From an uncultured Lachnospiraceae bacterium (GTDB lineage: Bacteria; Bacillota; Clostridia; Lachnospirales; Lachnospiraceae): DNA of 64,000 nucleotides. Where the stretch lies: the NCBI GenBank assembly GCA_910579285.1, contig CAJTTT010000002.1, positions 186,001 through 250,000 on the forward strand, in the 5' to 3' direction. The position numbers and the translations under genes were made by a program. How positions within the stretch are numbered: the first letter of the stretch is position 1; every line of letters begins with the position of its first letter. The notes below the pieces were generated by a model. The model searched no databases and was not told the origin of the DNA. It saw only the letters and a list, made by a program, of their open reading frames with translations. Shown one piece after another: positions 25,077-32,694 of the stretch.

Positions 25077-25469
25077 ATGTTAAACGTTGGCAGCAGCTTT
25101 TCTAAATCTGTCGTCGCAGAAGATCAGACGATTCGGGATATTGCCAGACTGTCCGGGGATATCAATCCGATCCACCTGGACGAGGAATACGCCAAACAGA
25201 CCGTGTTTGGACGCAGAATCGCACACGCGCTCTTTTGTCAGAATATCATCTCCATGATTATCGGAAATCATCTGCCAGGTTTCGGCGCCATTTTGCTCTC
25301 ACAAAATTTCCGCTACAGGAAGCCCGTATATATCGGCGATACAGTCGAAACTACCGTTACCGTAAAGGAAGTTCTTGACGGGAATAAATATGTGCTGACC
25401 ACAGTCTGCACCAACCAGAAAAAGGAAACTGTTCTTGATGGAGAATCTGTAATAAAATGGACCGATTAA
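25077..25469 (+). CDS. MaoC-like (R)-specific enoyl hydratase
   Basis: Hot-dog fold enzyme, 130 residues, expected to hydrate enoyl-CoA or enoyl-ACP to the (R)-3-hydroxyacyl form. The hydratase-2 motif is complete: Asp28 in SGDINPIHLDEEYA and His33 five residues later, then FGRRIAHALFCQN. Length fits a single-domain PhaJ-type enzyme. GAGAAAGGGC precedes the ATG. It overlaps the LpxD-like gene by 13 nt, so the two are coupled. Since LpxD enzymes use (R)-3-hydroxyacyl thioesters, the hydratase may supply the acyl donor for that neighbour. This is inference; a general fatty-acid role is possible. Confidence 0.85.
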   Translation: MLNVGSSFSKSVVAEDQTIRDIARLSGDINPIHLDEEYAKQTVFGRRIAHALFCQNIISMIIGNHLPGFGAILLSQNFRYRKPVYIGDTVETTVTVKEVLDGNKYVLTTVCTNQKKETVLDGESVIKWTD

Positions 25470-26374
25470 TCACTGTAAAGCAAATAGCCGCATATCTGAA
25501 AGAGAAGAACCTTCCTCATGTCATAGAGGGGAATGCCGATGAGGCTGTCTGCGGTTTTTCTTCGTTGTCCCGCTATCAGGAGGGTACAATCACATGGATT
25601 AACTCCCCCGAAAAGAGTTTTCAGCCATCTGTCCCCATCTCCGTCTGTGTCATTCAGGAAGGCGCAGACTTGCATGCGGCGGCAAAAATTATCACCCTGC
25701 AGTCCAAAGCGGTATTTTTTTCTATACTGGAACATTTCTGGTCTGATACCTGCAGTGACAATATGCCGGCCATTGGTCCCGGCTCCGTGATCGGACCGAA
25801 TGTCCAAATCGGCAAAAACGTGAAAATCGGCTGCAACTGTTCCATCACCGGCAATATCACCATTGGAGCCGGAACCGTCATTGCAGATAACGTCGTGATT
25901 CGGAACCGGGTCAAAATCGGTTCTGACTGCATCATACAGTCATTGACCGTGATCGGCGAGGACGGATACGGCTATTCCGAGGATGATCATCACATAAAAA
26001 CCATGATAAAGCATTTCGGCGGTGTGTCCATCGGGGATCACGTTTTTATCGGAAGCCACACAAATATAGCAAGGGGCACCATTGACGACACTGTCATTGA
26101 AAGCGGGACGAAAATCGCTCCTTCCACACATATAGGGCATAATAATTATATTGGCGAAAATGCCTCCATCGTATGTTCAAAACTGTTTGGCAGCGTAACC
26201 GTCGGTGAAAATGCCTATATTTCCGCAAGCACTGTCAGAAATCAGGCAAAGATAGGAAAAAACGCTATCGTCGGCATGGGATCCGTCGTAACAGCAAATG
26301 TGGAAGATAACAAGATCGTCATTGGCGCTCCCGCCAGAGTTATCAGGGAAAACAGTGGAAAGGAAAAACTTTAG
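25457..26374 (+). CDS. LpxD-like sugar N-acyltransferase (left-handed beta-helix)
   Basis: The 305-residue protein has the LpxD layout: an N-terminal domain (about 1-105) containing SSLSRYQEGTITWINSPE, then hexapeptide repeats at about 106-295. GEDGYGY at 167-173 corresponds to the GxDGFGY of LpxD, and STHIGHNNYIG at 223-233 carries the His positions (225, 228) expected near the catalytic base. It should move a (hydroxy)acyl chain to an amino group of a sugar nucleotide. Lipid A is not expected here, so the acceptor is probably a glycan amino sugar, for example the product of the WbpE-like enzyme encoded across the divergent promoter. Start overlaps the MaoC gene by 13 nt. Confidence 0.82.
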   Translation: MDRLITVKQIAAYLKEKNLPHVIEGNADEAVCGFSSLSRYQEGTITWINSPEKSFQPSVPISVCVIQEGADLHAAAKIITLQSKAVFFSILEHFWSDTCSDNMPAIGPGSVIGPNVQIGKNVKIGCNCSITGNITIGAGTVIADNVVIRNRVKIGSDCIIQSLTVIGEDGYGYSEDDHHIKTMIKHFGGVSIGDHVFIGSHTNIARGTIDDTVIESGTKIAPSTHIGHNNYIGENASIVCSKLFGSVTVGENAYISASTVRNQAKIGKNAIVGMGSVVTANVEDNKIVIGAPARVIRENSGKEKL

Positions 26375-26380
26375 AGGCGC

Positions 26381-27496
26381 ATGAAAAAGGGATATTATAT
26401 ACATTTTGAGGGAAGAAGCTCCATCGGAATCAGCAAAAAAATCGACATGCAGACGGCATCCCTTTCCAAATATTTCGATATGGGGGAAGTGGAGGTCCGC
26501 ACGATAAAAAGATCCCTTCTTCAGAGAATACTCGGGCTGTTTCCCACCGCTTCCATCAAAAGAGATTACAAAAGCGCTCTTGCAAAACTGGACAGCCCGG
26601 ATTTTTTATATGTCCGCCGCGCAGTTGCAGACCGCGCTTACGTCCATTTCTGGAAACAGGTAAAAGAGAAGTACCCCAGCTGCAGACTCATCATAGAAGT
26701 GTTCACCTATCCATATGACAAGGACGATTTTGCCCGCTGGGACGCATGGCCTTTCTATTTCAAAGAGCTGCTGTACCGCGGAAAGCTGAAAAAATACGTT
26801 GACGCTTTTGTGACCTATTCGGAGGATGCGGAAATTTTCGGCGTTCCCACCATACGCACAATAAACGGCATTCAGCTGGAAACCATTTCTACCGCAAAGG
26901 GAACGTATCAGGAAAACAAAATCACAATGATGGCGGTTGCCTACATGCAGAGCCACCACGGCTATGAGCGGATCATCGAAGGTCTGTATCGTTATTGCCA
27001 GAAAACGGACAACAAATACACGGTAGAACTGCTGCTGATCGGTGACGGACCCGAGAAACCTTTTTACCAGTCCCTCGTCCAGAAATATCATCTGGAAAAC
27101 TATGTGCGGTTTTACCCGACCATGTCCGGCGATGCGCTGGATGAGATGTACGATATCAGCGATATTGCGCTTGCCTCCTTCGGCACCTATAAAAAGGGCG
27201 TATATACGAGGTTATCTGCGCTGAAAACAAGAGAGTATCTGGCGAAAGGCATGCCCATCATCACAGGCTGCGAGATCGACGTTCTGGACAGCCGGTATGA
27301 ATTTGTCCGCAATTTCCCAAATAACGCGGATCCTGTCGATATCGATGAAGTCATCGCATTCTATGACAACATAAAACAGAAAGAAACGGACAAGCATACG
27401 GTTATAAACACCATACGGCAGTTTGCCCAATCCCATGTGAGCATGGATTCCGCCATGAAGCCGATCATCGATTATATCGGGGTTTCTCAGCCGTAA
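26381..27496 (+). CDS. Glycosyltransferase, GT4-like GT-B fold
   Basis: A 371-residue protein with a GT-B pattern: N-terminal half with LYVRRAVADRAYVHFW and IIEVFTYPYDKDDF, and a C-terminal half with MMAVAYMQSHHGYERIIEGL, LLIGDGPEKPFYQSL, DISDIALASFGTYKKG (in place of the usual E-x7-E neighbourhood) and LKTREYLAKGMPIITG. It closes the small plus-strand operon, six bases after the LpxD-like gene, with AGAGGCGC before its ATG. It may transfer the acylated sugar made by its operon partners. Its last 10 bases overlap the end of the convergent GT2 gene. Confidence 0.8.
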   Translation: MKKGYYIHFEGRSSIGISKKIDMQTASLSKYFDMGEVEVRTIKRSLLQRILGLFPTASIKRDYKSALAKLDSPDFLYVRRAVADRAYVHFWKQVKEKYPSCRLIIEVFTYPYDKDDFARWDAWPFYFKELLYRGKLKKYVDAFVTYSEDAEIFGVPTIRTINGIQLETISTAKGTYQENKITMMAVAYMQSHHGYERIIEGLYRYCQKTDNKYTVELLLIGDGPEKPFYQSLVQKYHLENYVRFYPTMSGDALDEMYDISDIALASFGTYKKGVYTRLSALKTREYLAKGMPIITGCEIDVLDSRYEFVRNFPNNADPVDIDEVIAFYDNIKQKETDKHTVINTIRQFAQSHVSMDSAMKPIIDYIGVSQP

Positions 27497-28395
27497 TGCG
27501 CTGACCTGCCAAAATCTCCGTGAAAATAATCCCTGATCCCCAGCCGCGTTGCCCGGACAAGCGCGCTCTTTCCACTCAGCAGCCATAAAAGGCAGCATGC
27601 CGTCCGATTGAGCGCGTAATACAGGAGAAACAGCGGATACCGCCATCCAAGATGCAGTCTGTTACACAGCAGCCAGTTGCGGGCGATATAGTATGCGCAC
27701 AGGGGACTGTCCGCTCCCTTCGAGCTTGCTCCCACTTTGTGATACATCACCGCCTGAGGACAGTAATAGATGGGGATGCCCCGCTTATGCAGGCGGAAAC
27801 TGTATTCGGTGTCCTCGTAGTAAAGAAAGAACCGCTCATCCAGCATGCCTGCCTCTTCAATCACTTCCATCGGAATCCACAGACAGCATCCCGTCGCAAA
27901 GCCAATCTCCCTCTCCCCGTCATACTGACCCACATCCGCCTCATTTAAGCCCGTATGCTTCGCTTTTTTTATGACTGCCGAAAAATCTCCTCCGGCAGAC
28001 CAGATCCGCTTCCTGTCGCCGCTGTAATAAATCTTTGGCGCAATCATGCTGCCCGGATGCCTTCCGGCACACTCCCACATCTGACGCAGCATATCCGGCA
28101 TGATCTCTGTGTCGTTATTTAAAAGCATCACATAATCCGCACCCTGTTTCCGCGCCCTCTCAATCCCCACATTATTGGCGTAGGAAAATCCGTAGTTGTC
28201 ATCCAGCCGGATCAGCTCCAGCCGCTCGTCCGCCGTATACCGTTCTTCCAGCAGACGCATGGAATCGTCCTGCGAAGCGTTGTCCACCACGATGATTTTC
28301 ACATGTTCCACACCGCTGCCTGCCAGTATGGATTCTATACATGCCGTATTATATTTTTCCCCATTGTAATTGACTAAAACAACTGCCAGTTTCAT
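27487..28395 (-). CDS. GT2 glycosyltransferase, rhamnosyltransferase (WbbL)-like
   Basis: Inverting GT-A transferase of 302 residues. Motifs: VVLVNYNGEKYNTACIESI at the N-terminus, IVVDNASQDDS, NNYGFSYANNVGIERA-type DDNYGFSYANN, MLLNNDTEIMPDML (DxD equivalent NDT) and ERFFLYYEDTEYSFRLHKRG. This is the pattern of WbbL-type rhamnosyltransferases. It is the last gene of block C and ends inside the 3' end of the convergent plus-strand glycosyltransferase gene, with a 10-bp overlap. Acceptor and sugar are not determined by sequence. Confidence 0.88.
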   Translation of the reverse strand: MKLAVVLVNYNGEKYNTACIESILAGSGVEHVKIIVVDNASQDDSMRLLEERYTADERLELIRLDDNYGFSYANNVGIERARKQGADYVMLLNNDTEIMPDMLRQMWECAGRHPGSMIAPKIYYSGDRKRIWSAGGDFSAVIKKAKHTGLNEADVGQYDGEREIGFATGCCLWIPMEVIEEAGMLDERFFLYYEDTEYSFRLHKRGIPIYYCPQAVMYHKVGASSKGADSPLCAYYIARNWLLCNRLHLGWRYPLFLLYYALNRTACCLLWLLSGKSALVRATRLGIRDYFHGDFGRSAHYG

Positions 28396-28462
28396 AGCTG
28401 CACCGTTCCCGCTCTACTCTTTGCCATCACCCGCCGCGCCTGCGCCCTTTTTGGCATAAAAC

Positions 28463-29584
28463 CTACGGCTGCCCCAGATATTCCCGCAGCAGTTCATAGT
28501 ACATCCTGCTCAGCTTCATCTGGTCATACCGGCTAAAATCCACCTCCGCGATCCTGTCTGCAGGACTGCGCATGGCTTCGATCCAAGCGTCCGCATCGTA
28601 GGGATCTTTCACATAATTGGCCTTTCCCTGGGTCACTTCCGGGATGCACGCCCGGTCCGTGGCAATCACCACCGTGCCAAAAAGCATGGCCTCGACCGCC
28701 GGCATGCCAAACCCCTCAAACACACTCGGAAAAAGAAAGGCGCGGCTGTAATGGTACAGGGCGTTTCTCTCGGCATTCTCCACAAACCCCGTGAGCGTCA
28801 CCTCCCGCTCCAGACCTCTCTCCCGGATCTGCCGCTCCAGCTTCTCCCTGCTCTCGCCGTTTACCCCGGAAATCAGCAGCCTGCACGGCAGGTTCGTCTC
28901 TGTTTCCCTGATCCGTTCCATGACGGCAATCAGCGTGTCCAGATTCTTATGCGGAATCAGCTGCGCCACCGTATAGTAAAATGCCTTCTCTGTCACATGA
29001 TATTTTTCCGCCAGCTGTCCAAAGGGAGCCATCTCCTCCCTGTTCACCGTAATCGGATTGTATATCGTTGTAATCCTGTCGCTGCCGACATGATATTTTT
29101 CCCTGACATCGTCCCTCACCCAATCCGATATCGCCACGAGATGTCTGGAAAAGTGCGTATCCAGCCACCAGCATAATCTGGAATAGGCGATTTCGTGAAA
29201 CGGATGGTACTTCGGATAATGCGCCGCCTGCAGGTCATGGATCACATTGACGTAGGTAATGCCCCCGTTAAAAAGCGGCCTGCAGTACACGGGAATAAAA
29301 CATTTCCGAATCCCTCTTTTTCGCAGAAAACGGTTCTGGCAGAAAAAATTCCACAAAATTCGTCCCGCGATGCTGGCGGAAACCACTTCCGTCTCCAAAA
29401 GCGAAATCCTGTCATCCTCCGTATAATGGAGAAATGTCTCCCGATTGTCCTTCGATACGAGCAGGAAAAGATGGTAAGGCTCCTCCAGCCGCAGAAAGCC
29501 GTCCAGCAGATTTCTGATATAAAATTCTGTCCCGCCCACTTTTCTGGGGCGGAGCCACAGCAAGTCAACCGCGATCTCAAGCAT
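28463..29584 (-). CDS. GT4-family glycosyltransferase
   Basis: Retaining GT-B enzyme, 373 residues. The N-terminal domain has RKVGGTEFYIRNLL and VNVIHDLQAAHYP; the C-terminal domain has YYTVAQLIPHKNLDTLIAVM, LTGFVENAERNALYHYS and FPSVFEGFGMPAVEAMLFGT with the E-x7-E pair. This set matches mannosyltransferase-type GT4 enzymes. GAGAAGGA lies seven bases before the chosen ATG, the last ATG of two in frame. It follows the CotH-like gene, whose stop is 17 nt upstream. A 67-nt gap without recognisable content separates it from the GT2 gene. Confidence 0.9.
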   Translation of the reverse strand: MLEIAVDLLWLRPRKVGGTEFYIRNLLDGFLRLEEPYHLFLLVSKDNRETFLHYTEDDRISLLETEVVSASIAGRILWNFFCQNRFLRKRGIRKCFIPVYCRPLFNGGITYVNVIHDLQAAHYPKYHPFHEIAYSRLCWWLDTHFSRHLVAISDWVRDDVREKYHVGSDRITTIYNPITVNREEMAPFGQLAEKYHVTEKAFYYTVAQLIPHKNLDTLIAVMERIRETETNLPCRLLISGVNGESREKLERQIRERGLEREVTLTGFVENAERNALYHYSRAFLFPSVFEGFGMPAVEAMLFGTVVIATDRACIPEVTQGKANYVKDPYDADAWIEAMRSPADRIAEVDFSRYDQMKLSRMYYELLREYLGQP

Positions 29585-29601
29585 ACGTTTTCCTTCTCTT
29601 T

Positions 29602-31509
29602 TCAATCCGTTTCCGGGAGCGCATGGCTCCTGGCAGATACCGTCATATCCCGTTCCACCGGCACCGTCTCGTCAAAGAAGACACCGTCCTGCGTATACCA
29701 GCCGTCAAATATCTGGTCCCCGTTTCTGGAACCCGGCTCGCCTCCCGGCAGTCTCTCCATGCACGCTCCCTTAATCACACTCACATAGTTGCAGACAGTT
29801 CCCTCCTCGGAGAGAAAACTAACCGTACACACTTCCCCTTCTTCTGCCCATACCGCGTCCAGAAACGGTTTGCGCGCTGACAGGAAATCTCTGATTCTCT
29901 GCACCTCGCGGGCATAGTCGACCTGATCCCCGTAAATCACCTTCCACCTGATCAGATCCATATCCTTGGCAGCATCAATCTCCGACACATATTCGTCGAT
30001 CTTTTCCTCCTGTATCGTCTCCATATAGCCGGAGAAAAATTCCCGGTAGCACGCCGACACTTCCCGCCGGAAATCAGGATGCGCGTTCAGACGCCAGAAA
30101 AGCGTAGTCGGATCCGTGCTTCTCTGCATCAGATAACAGAGATCCGCCGCCGACTCATTGATCCCGTCCAGGTTAGCATACGCCTTATCATAGTCCCACA
30201 CGGGCCCCGCAAACAGCTTATTGCTGACCGAGTCATCCGGCTTATAGAAAAAGGAACTGGTCGCCCCCGCGCCGTTATTTTTACACAATTCTTCGATGAT
30301 ATATTTCTGCGCAAAGGACCGCAGGTCTATGTAATCGGCGTAATACTTCCCGCTTTCGGGATCCACGCCGTCCTCCGCCGCAACCGCCCGCTCCATGCCG
30401 TTCACCAGAGCGCTGATATAATCCACCTGCGCCTCTGAAGCGTATGACGGCGCTTTGACTGTGTACAGATCCTTGAACGTATCCGTATAAAATCCGCTGA
30501 TCTCCTCACGGTATTTCTCAGCCACGTCACGCTCCAGAAGATACCCTCCCGTCAGATCCTTCGGCTCTGCGGAAAGCACCATGCCCTTGCGCCTCTCCGT
30601 CTCGAAATGCCCGCTGTTTTTGATATCCTTGTTCAGACTTTTGTTTTCCGCCTCCAAGTCCCTGATCGGCACCCTCTCCGGGTCAACCTCCACCTTCTCG
30701 CATAGCTGGTACATGCCGTGATATCTGTGATTCACATAGAGATCAATATACTGGGACTGCGGCGATCCGGGCATCCCTGCCGCCACCGCCATGTCATAAG
30801 TGATCTTATTGCGGATATAGGCACGGTCCTCCACATTGCTCAGGAGAATCCAGTTGTCGGCGCTCCCCATGCCCAAAAGATCCGTCCGATTCTTCAGGCG
30901 GATGCCGTAGGACTTCTTCGGATAGGCCCAGGTAGAATTGCCGCGTCCCGAAATGCGGTCCAGCTTATCCGCGCACACCACATTTCCGTCCCCATCAAAC
31001 AGCACGATTCTCCCCTTCTCCTCGTAGTTTTTGTCCGCGTCGAGCTGCCTCATGGAACCGCTGTCCGTCTCCAGGAAAACGGCCGGAAGGCCCGACGACT
31101 GCATGATGACCACTTGCCGTTTTTCCCGCCTTTCTCCTCCTCTGCCGCAAAAATACATGTCGTATGTTTCGCCGTACGCCAGCGCGCTGATTGTCTCTCC
31201 GTTTACCAGCGCAGTTTCTCCCTCTTTCCCCGCAAAGACCACTGTTTCCGCCCCCGAAAAGGAAATTCTTACGTCGTTTTGTTTCGCATAGGATGGGAGA
31301 AACAAATAGCTGATCTGTTCCGTCTCATCTGTGAAGCAGTATATTTCCTGCTCCGATGCAGAATTGCCAAGAACAAACCGAAGGTTTTCCATATAGGCGC
31401 CGTTTCTCTGTATCCGGCTGTCTTCATATTTTTCCATAAACGCCACGGCTGCAATCAGGCAGATAACAAGAAGGCCAAGCATCCCCCGTCGTTTCATCCT
31501 GTATGTCAT
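29602..31509 (-). CDS. CotH-family protein kinase-like protein, membrane-anchored, with InlB-type repeat
   Basis: A 635-residue exported protein: one N-terminal hydrophobic segment (about 9-26), an all-beta region, and a CotH domain (about 135-560). CotH marks visible are ISGRGNSTWAYPKKSYGIRL starting near 187, GGYLLERD at 321-328, and GPVWDYD at 435-441, which holds the acidic catalytic residue of the atypical CotH kinase fold. The C-terminus (about 567-630) resembles a Listeria/Bacteroides InlB-type repeat (VSFLSEEG..., DGWYTQDGVFFDE). It overlaps the DUF2304 gene by 4 nt (ATGA). Its role in a glycan locus is unknown: phosphorylation of a surface protein or glycan outside the cell is possible. 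Confidence 0.82.
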   Translation of the reverse strand: MTYRMKRRGMLGLLVICLIAAVAFMEKYEDSRIQRNGAYMENLRFVLGNSASEQEIYCFTDETEQISYLFLPSYAKQNDVRISFSGAETVVFAGKEGETALVNGETISALAYGETYDMYFCGRGGERREKRQVVIMQSSGLPAVFLETDSGSMRQLDADKNYEEKGRIVLFDGDGNVVCADKLDRISGRGNSTWAYPKKSYGIRLKNRTDLLGMGSADNWILLSNVEDRAYIRNKITYDMAVAAGMPGSPQSQYIDLYVNHRYHGMYQLCEKVEVDPERVPIRDLEAENKSLNKDIKNSGHFETERRKGMVLSAEPKDLTGGYLLERDVAEKYREEISGFYTDTFKDLYTVKAPSYASEAQVDYISALVNGMERAVAAEDGVDPESGKYYADYIDLRSFAQKYIIEELCKNNGAGATSSFFYKPDDSVSNKLFAGPVWDYDKAYANLDGINESAADLCYLMQRSTDPTTLFWRLNAHPDFRREVSACYREFFSGYMETIQEEKIDEYVSEIDAAKDMDLIRWKVIYGDQVDYAREVQRIRDFLSARKPFLDAVWAEEGEVCTVSFLSEEGTVCNYVSVIKGACMERLPGGEPGSRNGDQIFDGWYTQDGVFFDETVPVERDMTVSARSHALPETD

Positions 31510-31871
31510 AATCCCGTTTCTCTCTTCTCCAATTCGCGCACACGCTTGTCCAAAATTGCAAGTTCCTGCGTCAGCGTCCTTATTTTACGGTTCTGCCTCG
31601 AGGCAATGGACGTTAGGGACAGCAGGATCATCAGCATAAACCCGATGGCAAAAATGAACAGACCGTTCATATTTTCCTGAATGCCGAATATGTGGATAAT
31701 CTTCACGAGCAGTTCCGGCACAACGACTAACGTCCCCATAACCAGCCCAGCCACCAGCCACAGCAGCGTATATTTCAGGTTAAGCGCCTTCTGTTTCAAA
31801 AAATATAAGATAATAACAAAATAACAGATCACCGCAACGATCAGTGTTACTCTGAGTGTAGCAGGTATCAT
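31506..31871 (-). CDS. DUF2304 membrane protein
   Basis: Small 121-residue protein with three hydrophobic segments (about 7-25, 33-52, 68-88) and a charged coiled tail from about 92 to the end with heptad-like leucines. This fits DUF2304, a family nearly always found beside a GT2 enzyme. Here the GT2 gene is 24 nt upstream. The function of the family is not established; it may anchor or assist the GT2 enzyme at the membrane. AAGGAG precedes the ATG. The stop overlaps the start of the CotH-like gene. Confidence 0.8.
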   Translation of the reverse strand: MIPATLRVTLIVAVICYFVIILYFLKQKALNLKYTLLWLVAGLVMGTLVVVPELLVKIIHIFGIQENMNGLFIFAIGFMLMILLSLTSIASRQNRKIRTLTQELAILDKRVRELEKRETGL

Positions 31872-31895
31872 AGCCCGGCTCCTTCCTGCGGAATG

Positions 31896-32627
31896 CTAAA
31901 TATCCTCTCTCTTGCCTCTGCGTATGCCATATCCCATACGGCAGATCAGAATTGCCAATGTGACTTTAATCATATAGTAAATGGATTTCTTGAAGGTGAT
32001 GGAGCTGATGCCACCCTCCCTGGCCCGCATCTGCACCGGCACTTCCTTCACTCTCCCCAGATGCATAATCGCTGCAACGATGGCCTCCGGCTCAGGGTAG
32101 TCCATCGGATAATCTTCGCTGTATATTTTGATGAACATTTTGTTGACCGCCCGGTAACCGCTGGTCACATCCATAATATGCCTGCCGGTAACAAGCCAGA
32201 TCAGCCCGCTCAGAATGTTGATTCCCATTCTGCGGCCAAAGGTGGACTGAAACCCTTCCTTTTCCAGAAAGCGGGAGCCGATCACCACGTCGGCCTCCCT
32301 GTTGACGATCGGTTCCAGCAGTTTTTCCAGATATGCAATATCATGCTGCCCGTCTCCGTCCATCTGTACGGCAATGTCGTAATCATACTTGCGGGCATAG
32401 ACATACCCTGCCTGCACCGCGCCGCCGATCCCCATATTGATGGAGAGATCCAGATAGTGAAAATTCTCCCGCCGGCACAGGTCGGGCGTATCGTCGGTAG
32501 AGCCGTCGTTGATTACCAGATAATCGTACTGCGGCGCCTCCTCCATCATATGCCTCACCACATGTACAATGTTTTCCGATTCGTTATAGGCCGGTATAAT
32601 CACCAGCACCCGCTGTTTCTGTTCCAT
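31896..32627 (-). CDS. GT2 glycosyltransferase, polyprenyl-phosphate sugar synthase-like
   Basis: A 243-residue enzyme with VLVIIPAYNESENI, LVINDGSTDDTPDL, AVQMDGDGQHD (DxD motif), and DVTSGYRAVNKMF, all typical for polyprenyl-phosphate glucosyl/mannosyltransferases. It lacks the C-terminal membrane hairpins of longer members, and the DUF2304 protein encoded next to it may serve as the membrane partner. The likely product is an undecaprenyl-phosphate sugar, donor for a GT-C transferase such as the membrane protein encoded at 32695-34302 just upstream. Start ATG follows AAAAGGAAAAGAGAT. Confidence 0.88.
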   Translation of the reverse strand: MEQKQRVLVIIPAYNESENIVHVVRHMMEEAPQYDYLVINDGSTDDTPDLCRRENFHYLDLSINMGIGGAVQAGYVYARKYDYDIAVQMDGDGQHDIAYLEKLLEPIVNREADVVIGSRFLEKEGFQSTFGRRMGINILSGLIWLVTGRHIMDVTSGYRAVNKMFIKIYSEDYPMDYPEPEAIVAAIMHLGRVKEVPVQMRAREGGISSITFKKSIYYMIKVTLAILICRMGYGIRRGKREDI

Positions 32628-32694
32628 ATCTCTTTTCCTTTTACCTGTCTCCCAACCATATTCCCAATCGCCGGACATTGCTCCGGCCATCCGT

